From an uncultured Pelagibacteraceae bacterium (GTDB taxonomy: Bacteria; Pseudomonadota; Alphaproteobacteria; Pelagibacterales; Pelagibacteraceae): 64,000 nt of DNA. Made by a program: the position numbers and the translations under genes. The stretch is from NCBI GenBank assembly GCA_902613065.1, contig CACMFU010000002.1, forward strand, positions 93,266-157,265. Reading direction: 5' to 3'. This document shows positions 43,132-52,763 of this stretch, in pieces. The stretch's first letter is position 1, and each line of letters starts with the position of its first letter. The notes beneath the pieces are model-generated. The model did no database searches and was not told where the DNA came from. It was given only the letters and a program-made list of their open reading frames with translations.

Positions 43132-43155
43132 AAGCGGGCTTATAAAAGCCCGCTT
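43132..43155 (-). terminator. Rho-independent-terminator-like hairpin between TRAP binding protein and small permease
   Basis: Minus strand AAGCGGGCT-TTTATA-AGCCCGCTT followed by a run of T; perfect 9-bp stem, 6-nt loop. Confidence 0.85.
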
Positions 43156-43166
43156 AATAACTTTAT

Positions 43167-44264
43167 TTATTTCTTCAACGAATTAGCATAAGCCATTCCT
43201 AGCTTAGCATTCGATGTTTGTGCACCAGACCAGAATGGTACAGCAGTATTAGCAAAGCTTATCATTGAGTCATAAACTTCTTTAAAGAATGCGTTTTCTT
43301 TCGCATTTTTCTCTAAAGTTGCTTTCGCTGCAGCCATATAAGCTGGGAAATAATCAGCTGGTGTATCTTCAAGTATCACACCATGATTTTCAGTTAGATC
43401 TTTAAGTGCTAATCCATTAGTGTTGATTCTGTAAGCTAAAGCTCTCATCAACGATGCATCAGCAGCCATCTTCATTGAAAATTTCTCATGGTCAGTGAAC
43501 TTATCGTAAGTGCTTTTATTTAAGTAAAAATCAGCATTTACGACTACTTGGTGCAAACCTTGTAGATAGTAGTGTTTTAATACTTTATGTATACCAAACA
43601 CTTTATCTGGTTGAGGACAACACCACTCAGCAGCATCAATAGTTCCTGCTTCCAATGCTGGAAGAATATCTCCACCACCCATTGCAACTGAAGCTATTCC
43701 AATGTCTTTATAAGTTTGACCTGGAATTCCTGGAGGAGTTCTGAACTTAAATGTTCTGAAATCATCCATATCTTTGATTTTTCTTGGGAACCATCCTAAA
43801 GCTTCTGGACCAACTGGTTGAAGCATGAAACCTTTAATGTCTCTTTTCATTTCTCCCCAAAGTCTGTCATATAGTTGTTCTCCACCACCATATAAAAACC
43901 ATGATAAGAATGCGATGTTGTCAATTCCTACACCACCACCTGCTACTGGCGAACCAAATAACATAGCAGCTGGATGTTCTCCAGACCAATAGTGAGTCCA
44001 AGCAAATCCGCAATCAATCAAACCTTTATCAACAGCATCAAGAGTTTCTTTAACTCCAACTACTGTTCCTGCTGGCATAATTTCAAACTTTAGAGATCCA
44101 CCTGTTAGTTTTGTTACGTTGTCAGTAAAGTCTTTTAACATTACCGCTTCATCACCTTTAGCGCTAATAACCGTCTGACACTTTAACGTTTTTGCAGCAT
44201 TTGCATTTGAAATAAATCCAAATACTAAGAAAACAGCAAACAACGCTGAAACGATTTTTTTCAT
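43167..44264 (-). CDS. TRAP transporter substrate-binding protein (DctP/TakP-like)
   Basis: Signal peptide; GFAWTHYWSGEHPAAMLFGSPVAGG; KFRTPPGIPGQTYKDIG; LEAGTIDAAEWCCPQPD. Confidence 0.9.
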   Translation of the reverse strand: MKKIVSALFAVFLVFGFISNANAAKTLKCQTVISAKGDEAVMLKDFTDNVTKLTGGSLKFEIMPAGTVVGVKETLDAVDKGLIDCGFAWTHYWSGEHPAAMLFGSPVAGGGVGIDNIAFLSWFLYGGGEQLYDRLWGEMKRDIKGFMLQPVGPEALGWFPRKIKDMDDFRTFKFRTPPGIPGQTYKDIGIASVAMGGGDILPALEAGTIDAAEWCCPQPDKVFGIHKVLKHYYLQGLHQVVVNADFYLNKSTYDKFTDHEKFSMKMAADASLMRALAYRINTNGLALKDLTENHGVILEDTPADYFPAYMAAAKATLEKNAKENAFFKEVYDSMISFANTAVPFWSGAQTSNAKLGMAYANSLKK

Positions 44265-44400
44265 TATATCCCTCTCTTTTTATTTATAATGTAAAGATCC
44301 TCTCAAAAATCAAAGCCAGATACAAGTGTCATTTCGACGTTTTTTATGAGAAAAATGTTTAAAATCATCAAATATTCATTAAAGATTATTTATAAAAAAT

Positions 44401-46011
44401 ATGGATAAATTTGATTACATAATTATTGGTGCTGGTTCAGCAGGATGTGTATTAGCAAATAGATTATCCGCAAATCCAAAAAACAAAGTTCTATTATTGG
44501 AAGCAGGAGGCAAAGATACATATCCGTGGATACACATACCAGTTGGATATTACAAAACTATGCATAACCCAAAAGTGGATTGGTGTTTTCATACTGAAAA
44601 AGATAAATCTATGAATGACAGATCAATTAGATATCCTAGGGGTAAAACACTAGGAGGGAGCTCTTCTATTAATGGACTTTTATGGATTAGAGGTCAAAGT
44701 CAAGATTATAATAACTGGAGGCAGCAAGGAAATGCAGGTTGGGGTTGGGAAGATGTACTACCATACTTCATAAAATCAGAAAATAATGAATTAGGAAAAA
44801 ATGAATTTCATAATGATTCAGGCCCAATAGTAGTTTCGAATAAAAAAATCAAACTCAAAATGTTAGATGAATTCATAAATGCAGCAAATGAAATAGGAAT
44901 TCCAAAAGTAGATGATTTTAATACAGGTAATAACTTTGGAGTTGGTTATTTTCAATTTACTACAACACGTAATAGATTTGGACTAAAATTAAGATGCAGC
45001 GCTGCTAAAGGATATCTAAATCCTGTAAAAAATAGAAAAAATTTAGAAATAATAGTAGATGCTCATGTTAAAAGAATTATTTTTGAAGATAATAAAGCAA
45101 TTGGCATAGAGTATTTCAAAGATGATAAACTAATAAATTCTACAGCAAATAGAGAAATAATATTATCAGCAGGATCAATTGGATCTCCTCATATTCTACA
45201 AACATCAGGTATTGGTGACTTAGATAATTTAAAAAATTTTGGTATTGATGGTGTAAAACATTTAAAAGGTGTTGGAAAAAACTTACAAGATCACTTAATG
45301 TTTAGACCAGTTTATAAAGTTAAGAATCTCGAGTCTCTTAATAAAAAAATAAACAGTTTATTTGGAAACTTTTTAATTGGTTTAGAATATGTACTTCAGC
45401 AAAGCGGCCCTATGACTATGGGGGCAAGTCAAGTATGCGGTTTTGCAAAAAGTGATAGTTCGAGGGAAACCCCAAATTTACAATTTCATGTACAACCTAT
45501 AAGCACTGATGTTTTAGGAAAATCAAAATTACATGACTTTCATGGTATTACTCCTACAGTTGCAAATGTAAGACCATCTAGTAGAGGAGAAATTTCACTT
45601 AAAAGTGCTGACAATAGAGAACCACCAAAAATTCAAATGAATTATTTATCTACCGAAGACGATAGAATGGTTGCTGCAAAAGGTTTAAAACTTGTGAGAA
45701 GAATTATTATGGAAACAGAGACATTTAAAAAATACGAACCAGAGGAATATCGACCTGGAGCAAATATTGAAGAAGATGAAGAGTTAGTGAAAGCAGGTAG
45801 CGAATATGCACAAACCATTTTTCATCCTGTTGGAACATGTAAAATGGGAAGTGATGAAAACGCAGTTGTTGATGATAAACTTAGAGTTCACGGAATTAAC
45901 AATTTAAGAGTTATAGACGCATCGATTATGCCAAATATTACATCTGGAAATACTAATTCACCAACAATTATGATAGCTGAAAAGGGTGCAGATATGATAT
46001 TGAATAGCTAA
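44401..46011 (+). CDS. GMC family FAD-dependent oxidoreductase (choline dehydrogenase-like)
   Basis: [89 protein letters not shown]. Confidence 0.94.
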   Translation: MDKFDYIIIGAGSAGCVLANRLSANPKNKVLLLEAGGKDTYPWIHIPVGYYKTMHNPKVDWCFHTEKDKSMNDRSIRYPRGKTLGGSSSINGLLWIRGQSQDYNNWRQQGNAGWGWEDVLPYFIKSENNELGKNEFHNDSGPIVVSNKKIKLKMLDEFINAANEIGIPKVDDFNTGNNFGVGYFQFTTTRNRFGLKLRCSAAKGYLNPVKNRKNLEIIVDAHVKRIIFEDNKAIGIEYFKDDKLINSTANREIILSAGSIGSPHILQTSGIGDLDNLKNFGIDGVKHLKGVGKNLQDHLMFRPVYKVKNLESLNKKINSLFGNFLIGLEYVLQQSGPMTMGASQVCGFAKSDSSRETPNLQFHVQPISTDVLGKSKLHDFHGITPTVANVRPSSRGEISLKSADNREPPKIQMNYLSTEDDRMVAAKGLKLVRRIIMETETFKKYEPEEYRPGANIEEDEELVKAGSEYAQTIFHPVGTCKMGSDENAVVDDKLRVHGINNLRVIDASIMPNITSGNTNSPTIMIAEKGADMILNS

Positions 46012-46592
46012 TGATATCAGAACAAATTCTTATTTTTTTTCAAATAGTCTTTATTGATTTAGTTTTAGCTGGAGATAACGCAATTATAATTGGAATGGTT
46101 GCATCCCAATTTCCAACTGAGCAACGAAAAAAAATTATTTTTTGGGGAATTGGTGCAGCGGTAGTTTTAAGAATTATATTTACACTAATAACTGCTTATC
46201 TATTACAAATCACAGGACTTAGACTTATTGGAGGAATATTACTTCTTTATATATGTTACAGACTTTATGTAGATGTAATTAAAATGAATGGTAATGCAGA
46301 AGAAAATATCAAAAAAGTTGATAGCTCCTCATTCATGAAGGCTATAACAACTGTAATTCTAGCAGATGTAACAATGAGTTTAGATAATGTGTTAGGAGTA
46401 GCGGGTGCAGCTAGAGATCACTACATGTTACTAATATTTGGTCTAGTTTTATCAATTGTTTTAATGGCTACAGCGGCAACATTGATATCTGGCTGGATTA
46501 AAAAGTATAAATGGATAGGATGGGTTGGATTATTAGCGATATTATTTGTTGCAATAGAGCTAATATATACAGACGTAAAACTATTTTTATAA
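46011..46592 (+). CDS. TerC/YjbE family integral membrane protein
   Basis: DLVLAGDNAIIIGMVASQFP and ADVTMSLDNVLGVAGAA repeated motifs. Confidence 0.88.
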   Translation: MISEQILIFFQIVFIDLVLAGDNAIIIGMVASQFPTEQRKKIIFWGIGAAVVLRIIFTLITAYLLQITGLRLIGGILLLYICYRLYVDVIKMNGNAEENIKKVDSSSFMKAITTVILADVTMSLDNVLGVAGAARDHYMLLIFGLVLSIVLMATAATLISGWIKKYKWIGWVGLLAILFVAIELIYTDVKLFL

Positions 46593-47351
46593 ATGTATTT
46601 AAAAAAAATAAATTTAAAAAATAAGGTTGCTTTAGTTACTGGTGCTGGAAAAGGCATAGGTAGAGCATGTTCTATTGCTCTTTCAGAAGCTGGTGCAACA
46701 ATAATTGGAGTAAGCAGAACTACTTCTGATCTTGATAAACTTCAAAAAGATATAAAAAAAGTTAAAGGAAAATTAACTAAAATAACTTGCGATATAATGG
46801 ATTATGAGGATCTTTCTTCTAAATTAAAGAAAGTAAAGAAAATAGATATACTTGTAAATAACGCTGGTACAAACATTCCTGAGCCTTTTGAAAAAATAAA
46901 ACAAACAAGCATGAATTATCTTGTAGATTTAAATATGAAAGCAGCATTCAATGTTGCTCAATTAGTAGTCCTAAAAATGTTAAAAAATAAAAAAAAAGGC
47001 GGATCTATAATTAATATGTCATCACAATTAGGGCATGTCGGTATGTCAGGTAGAAATGTTTATAACATGACAAAATTTGGAATTGAGGGATTAACAAAGG
47101 GAATGGGTGTTGAACTTGCAACAAAAAATATCAGAGTAAATACAGTTGCACCTACATTTGTTGAAACCCCAATGGTTAAAAAATTCTTTAAAAATAAAAA
47201 ATTTAAACAACTAGCTTTAAGCAACATTCCAATGGGAAAAGTTGCAACAGAGTCTGATGTGGCTACAGCAGTATGTTTTTTAGCTTCAGATGCAGCGAGC
47301 ATGATAACTGGGACATCAATTATAATTGATGGGGGTTGGACAGCTAAATAA
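46593..47351 (+). CDS. SDR family oxidoreductase
   Basis: VTGAGKGIGRA, LVNNAGTN, YNMTK, IIDGGWTA. Confidence 0.93.
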   Translation: MYLKKINLKNKVALVTGAGKGIGRACSIALSEAGATIIGVSRTTSDLDKLQKDIKKVKGKLTKITCDIMDYEDLSSKLKKVKKIDILVNNAGTNIPEPFEKIKQTSMNYLVDLNMKAAFNVAQLVVLKMLKNKKKGGSIINMSSQLGHVGMSGRNVYNMTKFGIEGLTKGMGVELATKNIRVNTVAPTFVETPMVKKFFKNKKFKQLALSNIPMGKVATESDVATAVCFLASDAASMITGTSIIIDGGWTAK

Positions 47352-48139
47352 TGAAAAAATTTTTGCTTTTTTTAGCAATTATATTTTCTACACACTCTCA
47401 TGCTTTAGAGTTTCAAGGTAAATTTTTACAAGGACATTTTATTTTAGGTAAAGCAGAAGCTGGATCAAAGATATTTGTAGATAAAACACAAGTTAAAGTA
47501 TCTGAGGATGGATATTTCGTATTCGGTATAGATAGAGATCGAAAATTCGATCTAGCCATTACTGAAATAAAGAATGGTAAAAAAAACAAAATTATAAAAA
47601 AAGTTTTTAAAAGAAAATATAATATTCAAAGAATAGATGGTCTGCCTGAAAGTAAAGTTACACCACCAGAATCTGTATATAAAAGAATTAAAGAAGAAAA
47701 TGGGAGAATTGGAAAAGCAAGAGCTATTAATTCAGATTTAACTTTCTTTACTGAACAATTTATTATGCCTGTTAAAGGAATAATTAGTGGAGTTTACGGT
47801 AGCCAAAGAATTCTTAATGGCAAACCTAAATGGCCTCACTATGGAATAGATATTGCAGCTAAACAAGGAACTAAAATTAAATCATCTGGAACTGGAATAG
47901 TGACTATGGCAGAAGATGATCTTTATTACACGGGTGGTACCGTAATAATGGACCACGGACATGGAATTTCAACAATATATTCACATCTAGAAAATGTAAT
48001 GGTCAAGGTTGGTGATGAAGTTAAACAAGGAGAAATTATAGGCACTGTTGGATCCACTGGAAGATCAACAGGGCCTCATTTGGATTTTAGGATAAATTGG
48101 TTTCAAACTAGACTTGATCCTATGAGTATTCTTCAATAA
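47351..48139 (+). CDS. M23 family metallopeptidase (secreted)
   Basis: Signal peptide; YGSQRILNGKPKWPHYGIDIAAKQGTKIKSSGTGIV; HGHGISTIYSHL; GSTGRSTGPHLDFRI. Confidence 0.93.
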   Translation: MKKFLLFLAIIFSTHSHALEFQGKFLQGHFILGKAEAGSKIFVDKTQVKVSEDGYFVFGIDRDRKFDLAITEIKNGKKNKIIKKVFKRKYNIQRIDGLPESKVTPPESVYKRIKEENGRIGKARAINSDLTFFTEQFIMPVKGIISGVYGSQRILNGKPKWPHYGIDIAAKQGTKIKSSGTGIVTMAEDDLYYTGGTVIMDHGHGISTIYSHLENVMVKVGDEVKQGEIIGTVGSTGRSTGPHLDFRINWFQTRLDPMSILQ

Positions 48140-48148
48140 GTTCTGGCT

Positions 48149-48922
48149 ATGAAAAATGAAATTAATCGTATTGCCGACAGATTAGTTAAAGCTTTCAACA
48201 CAAATACAGTCATTAATCCTATACCGGTAAAATATTGTAAAAATATTAATTTAGCTAACAAACTTAGAAAATTGTGCGAAGACCAAATTAAAGATGAAAC
48301 AATTGGAATAAAGGCTGGCGGAACTGGAATTCAAGCTTTAAAAAAGTTAAAAGAAAAAGAACCTTTTACAGCAAAAGTATTTAAAAAAAGATTAGTTAAA
48401 TCCGGTCAAAAAGTAAAAATAAACCAACACACTAAAGGTATAGAAGTTGAAGTTTATTATTTTATTAATAAATCTTTTTTTGATTTTAAAGGAAAAGTTA
48501 CAAAATCAAATGTCAATAAATTTATTAAATTTATGGGGCCTTGCTTTGAAATAGTTGGATTTAGACAAAGAAATAAAAAATTTACATATTTAGGAGATAT
48601 TTGTGGGGATTTTGGATTTAACATCAAATTTGTTGTTGGAAGGAAAACAAAATTTAAAAAATTAAACTTAAATAATTTAAAAACTTCACTAGTCAGCAAG
48701 AAAAATGGAGTAAAAGTAAATGGTAATACAAATATTGTTTATATTAACCCATTAAATTCTTTAAGATTTGTTTTAAATAAAGTTAAGAAAGAAAAGATTA
48801 ACTTAAATAAAGATTTTTATGTTTTTACAGGCTCAACTGTGGGAGTTGTTCCATTTAAAGGAAAAGGATTATACAAAGGAACAGTTGATAAAATTGGTTC
48901 TGTTAGTGTTAACATTCGTTAA
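48149..48922 (+). CDS. 2-keto-4-pentenoate hydratase / fumarylacetoacetase-like family protein
   Basis: N-terminal LANKLRKLCEDQ; C-terminal YVFTGSTVGVVPFKGKGLYKGTVDKIGSVSVNI typical of MhpD-like hydratases. Confidence 0.65.
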   Translation: MKNEINRIADRLVKAFNTNTVINPIPVKYCKNINLANKLRKLCEDQIKDETIGIKAGGTGIQALKKLKEKEPFTAKVFKKRLVKSGQKVKINQHTKGIEVEVYYFINKSFFDFKGKVTKSNVNKFIKFMGPCFEIVGFRQRNKKFTYLGDICGDFGFNIKFVVGRKTKFKKLNLNNLKTSLVSKKNGVKVNGNTNIVYINPLNSLRFVLNKVKKEKINLNKDFYVFTGSTVGVVPFKGKGLYKGTVDKIGSVSVNIR

Positions 48923-50073
48923 TGGGTCTTCATTTTAGTAAAGAAGAATTCTTAAATAGAAAAGAAAAGACACTAAACTCCATGAAAAATGAGGGTGTTG
49001 ATGCGCTTATTATGTTTAGACAGGAGTCTATGTATTGGCTCACTGGTTACGACACTTTTGGATTTGTTTTTTTTCAAGCATTAGTTTTAGATCAAAGAGG
49101 TAATGTAATACTATTAACTAGAGCCCCTGATTTAAGGCAAGCTCAAAATACTTCCAACATTAGTGATATAAGAATTTGGGTTGATAAAGATGGCGCTAAT
49201 CCTGCTGATGATCTCAAAATAATTTTAGATGAACTAAACTTAAAAGAAAAAAAAATTGGTGTTGAATATGAAGCCTACGGTCTTACAGGGAGAAATGCAT
49301 TAAGACTTAATACGGTTTTACAAAACTATTGCTCAATTGAAGATAAATCAGAATTAATTACAAAACTAAGAGTAATAAAATCTAAAGAGGAAATTAATTA
49401 TGTAAAAAAAGCAGCAAATTTAGCTGACAAAGCTTTAGATGAAGTTTGGAAGTATGCAAAAGCAGGAGTAAGTGAGTCTAAAATATTAGCCGAAATGAAT
49501 AGGGTTATATTTGAAGGAGGTGGAGATTATCCTGCCAATGAATTTATTATAGGGTCTGGAAAGAATGCCCTACTCTGTCGATATCAAGCAGAAAAACAAA
49601 TACTTAATAATCAAGATCAGTTAACCATTGAATGGGCTGGAACTTATAGGCACTATCATTCAGCAATGTTTAGAACGATACCAATAGGAAAAGCAGATCC
49701 TAAGCATCATAAAATGCATGAAGCATGCGTTGAAGCTCTTACAAATTGTGAAAATAAATTAAAGCCTGGAAATAAAATTGGAGAAGTTTTTGATGTTCAT
49801 GCAAAAACTTTTGATGATCGTGGCTTTAAAAATTCAAGAATGAATGCATGCGGTTACTCATTAGGAGCAACTTTTTCTCCCAACTGGATGGATTGGCCAA
49901 TGTTATATACAGGAAATCCATATGAGATTCAGCCAGGAAATATATTTTTTATGCACATGATATTGATGGACTCTGAAAATCAATTAGCCATGAATTTAGG
50001 CGAAACTTATCTTGTTACTGAAAAAGGTAATGAGAGATTAGGTAATCAAAAATTAGATCTTATAACTCTTTGA
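48922..50073 (+). CDS. M24 (pita-bread/creatinase-prolidase) family protein with most metal ligands substituted
   Basis: MKNEGVDALIMFRQESMYWLTGYDTFGF; ITKLRVIKSKEEINYVKKAANLADKAL; LTIEWAGTYRHYHSAMFRT; GYSLGATFSPNWMDW; GETYLVTEKGNERL. Confidence 0.85.
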   Translation: MGLHFSKEEFLNRKEKTLNSMKNEGVDALIMFRQESMYWLTGYDTFGFVFFQALVLDQRGNVILLTRAPDLRQAQNTSNISDIRIWVDKDGANPADDLKIILDELNLKEKKIGVEYEAYGLTGRNALRLNTVLQNYCSIEDKSELITKLRVIKSKEEINYVKKAANLADKALDEVWKYAKAGVSESKILAEMNRVIFEGGGDYPANEFIIGSGKNALLCRYQAEKQILNNQDQLTIEWAGTYRHYHSAMFRTIPIGKADPKHHKMHEACVEALTNCENKLKPGNKIGEVFDVHAKTFDDRGFKNSRMNACGYSLGATFSPNWMDWPMLYTGNPYEIQPGNIFFMHMILMDSENQLAMNLGETYLVTEKGNERLGNQKLDLITL

Positions 50074-50078
50074 AATTA

Positions 50079-50549
50079 TTAATTATTGGATTTCCATTTT
50101 TTATTACAACCAAAGAAAGAAATATATTTTTCATTATCTTTAGTATTCATATTTTTTGTAACTTCATGAATTAATTCACCAGTTGATCTATTTAAAAATA
50201 CTGATTCCGAGTATTTTTTTTCTTTATCTATATTTTTAAATAAAATGGTGTCGTTTTTAGCAATTCTAACGTCGTCTTTACTTATATCTGAATAAGTATC
50301 TATAAATTCTGATAAACCGTTAATAGTAAGTTTACTTGGTTGTACTGCTACAACTTTTAAAACTTTTTTTTTATCTACCTCAATATTGTCTGCAGTAAAA
50401 GTTTGATAATTAAAATCTTTATTTTTGATCATTATTTTTTCTAATTTACAATCAAAAGTAATTTTAAAGTCATGGATAATATCAGTATTTTTAGAAAAAC
50501 TAATTGATGATGAAAAAAGTAAAATTAATATCGAAAATAAAATTTTCAT
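50079..50549 (-). CDS. Secreted hypothetical protein
   Basis: Signal-peptide-like N-terminus MKILFSILILLFSSSISFSKNTD; no family recognised. Confidence 0.65.
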   Translation of the reverse strand: MKILFSILILLFSSSISFSKNTDIIHDFKITFDCKLEKIMIKNKDFNYQTFTADNIEVDKKKVLKVVAVQPSKLTINGLSEFIDTYSDISKDDVRIAKNDTILFKNIDKEKKYSESVFLNRSTGELIHEVTKNMNTKDNEKYISFFGCNKKWKSNN

Positions 50550-51527
50550 TTATTTACCATATCGTATTTTACTGTGTAAATCGTGTGCACTTTGCCACCC
50601 ATTTTCTAATCTTGGTCCTCCAAAATAATCACCACATAAACCTAGTTTTAAAGACTTATTCCATAAAGATAATTGTTTAAGTGGCTTTGAATTTGATGAA
50701 TACATCCAACCATGAATTCTTGAGTGATGAATTTTTTTGATTTTTAACTTTGTTAATTTTTCAAATTTTTTAACTAGTTGATTTGTATAGTATTTTCTTT
50801 TGTTTCTATAATCTTTCGTGAACTTGTTACCGTATTTGTATGTGCTTTGAAGTGTCCATAAATCATACTTATAATTAAATCTTTTCTTACTATTCTCGTA
50901 TGCAGCCCAACCAAGCATTTCATCATTAAAAAAGTAACTACTATTAGATTGTTTTAGTTTATTGGTGACAATCATAACTGTTAAATTAGCATCCATTTTA
51001 ACTTTTTGACTTAAATAGGATTTATTTAAATATCTTTGTCCTAATTTCTTACTTTGAGGAAATGGGCAGGTCAAAATAAGATTTTTACATTTTTGTTTTA
51101 CATCATTTTTAAATGTTAATTCCCAATATTCGTTTAATCTCTCTATATTTATTAGTTCATGTTCAAAATTGCATTTAATTTTCTTTAATAAATTTTTGCT
51201 AATAGAGTTATTTCCTTTTGTTCCAATTAATTTTAAATGATTTTTAATTTCTTTGACTGTTTTATGCAGAAATAAATGGTTACCACCCCACTTTTTTAAA
51301 ACTTTTTTCTTAATAAGTTGATTAGTAAACGTTTTAAATTTTGTAGATTTTGGAGAGATATATTGAAGTCCATGATCAAATCCGATTTTATTTTTATATT
51401 TTTTAAATGAACTTCTACCACCATATCCTCTCGCTTTATCGTAAACTGCAACAGAATATTTTTTATTTAATAAGTTTGCTATCGTTGATCCAGAGATTCC
51501 TGATCCTATAATGCAAAAATCAAGCAT
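50550..51527 (-). CDS. FAD/NAD(P)-binding oxidoreductase, renalase/amine-oxidase-like
   Basis: DFCIIGSGISGSTIANLLNKKYSVAVYDKARGYGGRSSFKKYKN; FDHGLQYISP; C-terminal LKLGLCGDYFGGPRLENGWQSAHDL. Confidence 0.85.
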   Translation of the reverse strand: MLDFCIIGSGISGSTIANLLNKKYSVAVYDKARGYGGRSSFKKYKNKIGFDHGLQYISPKSTKFKTFTNQLIKKKVLKKWGGNHLFLHKTVKEIKNHLKLIGTKGNNSISKNLLKKIKCNFEHELINIERLNEYWELTFKNDVKQKCKNLILTCPFPQSKKLGQRYLNKSYLSQKVKMDANLTVMIVTNKLKQSNSSYFFNDEMLGWAAYENSKKRFNYKYDLWTLQSTYKYGNKFTKDYRNKRKYYTNQLVKKFEKLTKLKIKKIHHSRIHGWMYSSNSKPLKQLSLWNKSLKLGLCGDYFGGPRLENGWQSAHDLHSKIRYGK

Positions 51528-51545
51528 GATTTGTAACTTGAAAGA

Positions 51546-52718
51546 TTAACAAAGATACTCAAGTGCTTTAAGTATTCCACCTTTTTTATAAGGTATTTTA
51601 GACTTCATTAAGCCCATCTCAACACCTGCTAGTGTTCCAGCTAACATTAGTTCGTTAAAATCACCTAAGTGACCAATTCTAAAAATTTTTCCAGCTACTT
51701 TTGCTAGTCCAGTTCCTAATGACATATTGTAATGATCTAAAATAGTTTTTCTTAAAAAATCAGCGTCATGACCATCTGGAACCATTACAGCTGTTAATGA
51801 GTCTGAATATTCTTCAGGGTTTTTACAAAGTATTTCTAATCCCCACGAGTTAACTGCAACTCTTGTAGCTTCTGCAAATCTTTTGTGTCTTTTGAAAACA
51901 TTATCTAAACCCTCTTCAGTAAGCATATTGATTGCTTCATCTAAACCATAGAATAAGTTTGTTGCTGGTGTATAAGGAAAGTAACCTTTTTTATTGTTTT
52001 CTAACATCGGTCCCCAATCCCAATATGATTTTGGTAATTCAGATGTTTTATACGCTTCTAAAGCTTTAGAACTTATTGCATTAAAAGAAAGTCCTGGTGG
52101 TAATAGTAATCCTTTTTGAGAACCACCAACAGTTACATCAACTTTCCACTCTTCATGTCTATAATCAATAGAGCCTAATGAAGATATTGTATCAACAAAT
52201 AATAAAGCTGGATGTTCCGCATTATCCATAGCTTTTCTAATTTCTCCAATTCTACTTGTAACACCAGTAGAAGTTTCATTATGTACAGCGCAAACTGCTT
52301 TAATTTTTTTATCTTTGTCTTCTTTTAGTTTTTGCTCAACAATGTTTGGGTCAACACCTGTTCTCCAATCACCTTCAACAAAGTCTACTTCAATTTTAAA
52401 TTTTTGAGCAATATCCCACCAAAGAGTTGAGAAATGTCCAGTTTCGAACATCAAGATTTTATCACCAGCACTTAAAGTGTTTACAAGCGCAGCTTCCCAA
52501 GCACCTGTACCTGAAGCTGGAAAAATTATTACAGGTTCAGAAGTTTTAAAAATTAATTTTATTCGGTCTAAAACTCTCAATCCTAATTCAGCAAAGTCAG
52601 GTCCTCGATGATCTATAGTAGGATAATCCATAGCTCTTAGAACTCTATCTGGAACGTTTGTTGGTCCTGGAATTTGTAAAAAATGTCGACCAGGTCTTAT
52701 ATTATTTGAAATTGCCAT
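51546..52718 (-). CDS. Class V aminotransferase (serine/alanine-glyoxylate aminotransferase type)
   Basis: GRHFLQIPGPTNVPDRVLRAMDYPTIDHRGPDF; FPASGTGAWEAALVNTLSAGD; TVGGSQKGLLLPPGLSFNAIS (PLP Lys). Confidence 0.93.
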   Translation of the reverse strand: MAISNNIRPGRHFLQIPGPTNVPDRVLRAMDYPTIDHRGPDFAELGLRVLDRIKLIFKTSEPVIIFPASGTGAWEAALVNTLSAGDKILMFETGHFSTLWWDIAQKFKIEVDFVEGDWRTGVDPNIVEQKLKEDKDKKIKAVCAVHNETSTGVTSRIGEIRKAMDNAEHPALLFVDTISSLGSIDYRHEEWKVDVTVGGSQKGLLLPPGLSFNAISSKALEAYKTSELPKSYWDWGPMLENNKKGYFPYTPATNLFYGLDEAINMLTEEGLDNVFKRHKRFAEATRVAVNSWGLEILCKNPEEYSDSLTAVMVPDGHDADFLRKTILDHYNMSLGTGLAKVAGKIFRIGHLGDFNELMLAGTLAGVEMGLMKSKIPYKKGGILKALEYLC

Positions 52719-52763
52719 ACCGCTGTATATGCTAAAGAAATTATATAAGCAAATTTATAATGT

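Noticed and set aside
44265-44400. Possible riboswitch in the divergent dctP-GMC intergenic region
   Set aside because: No recognisable conserved aptamer core or strong multi-stem fold seen; would need Rfam/Infernal search
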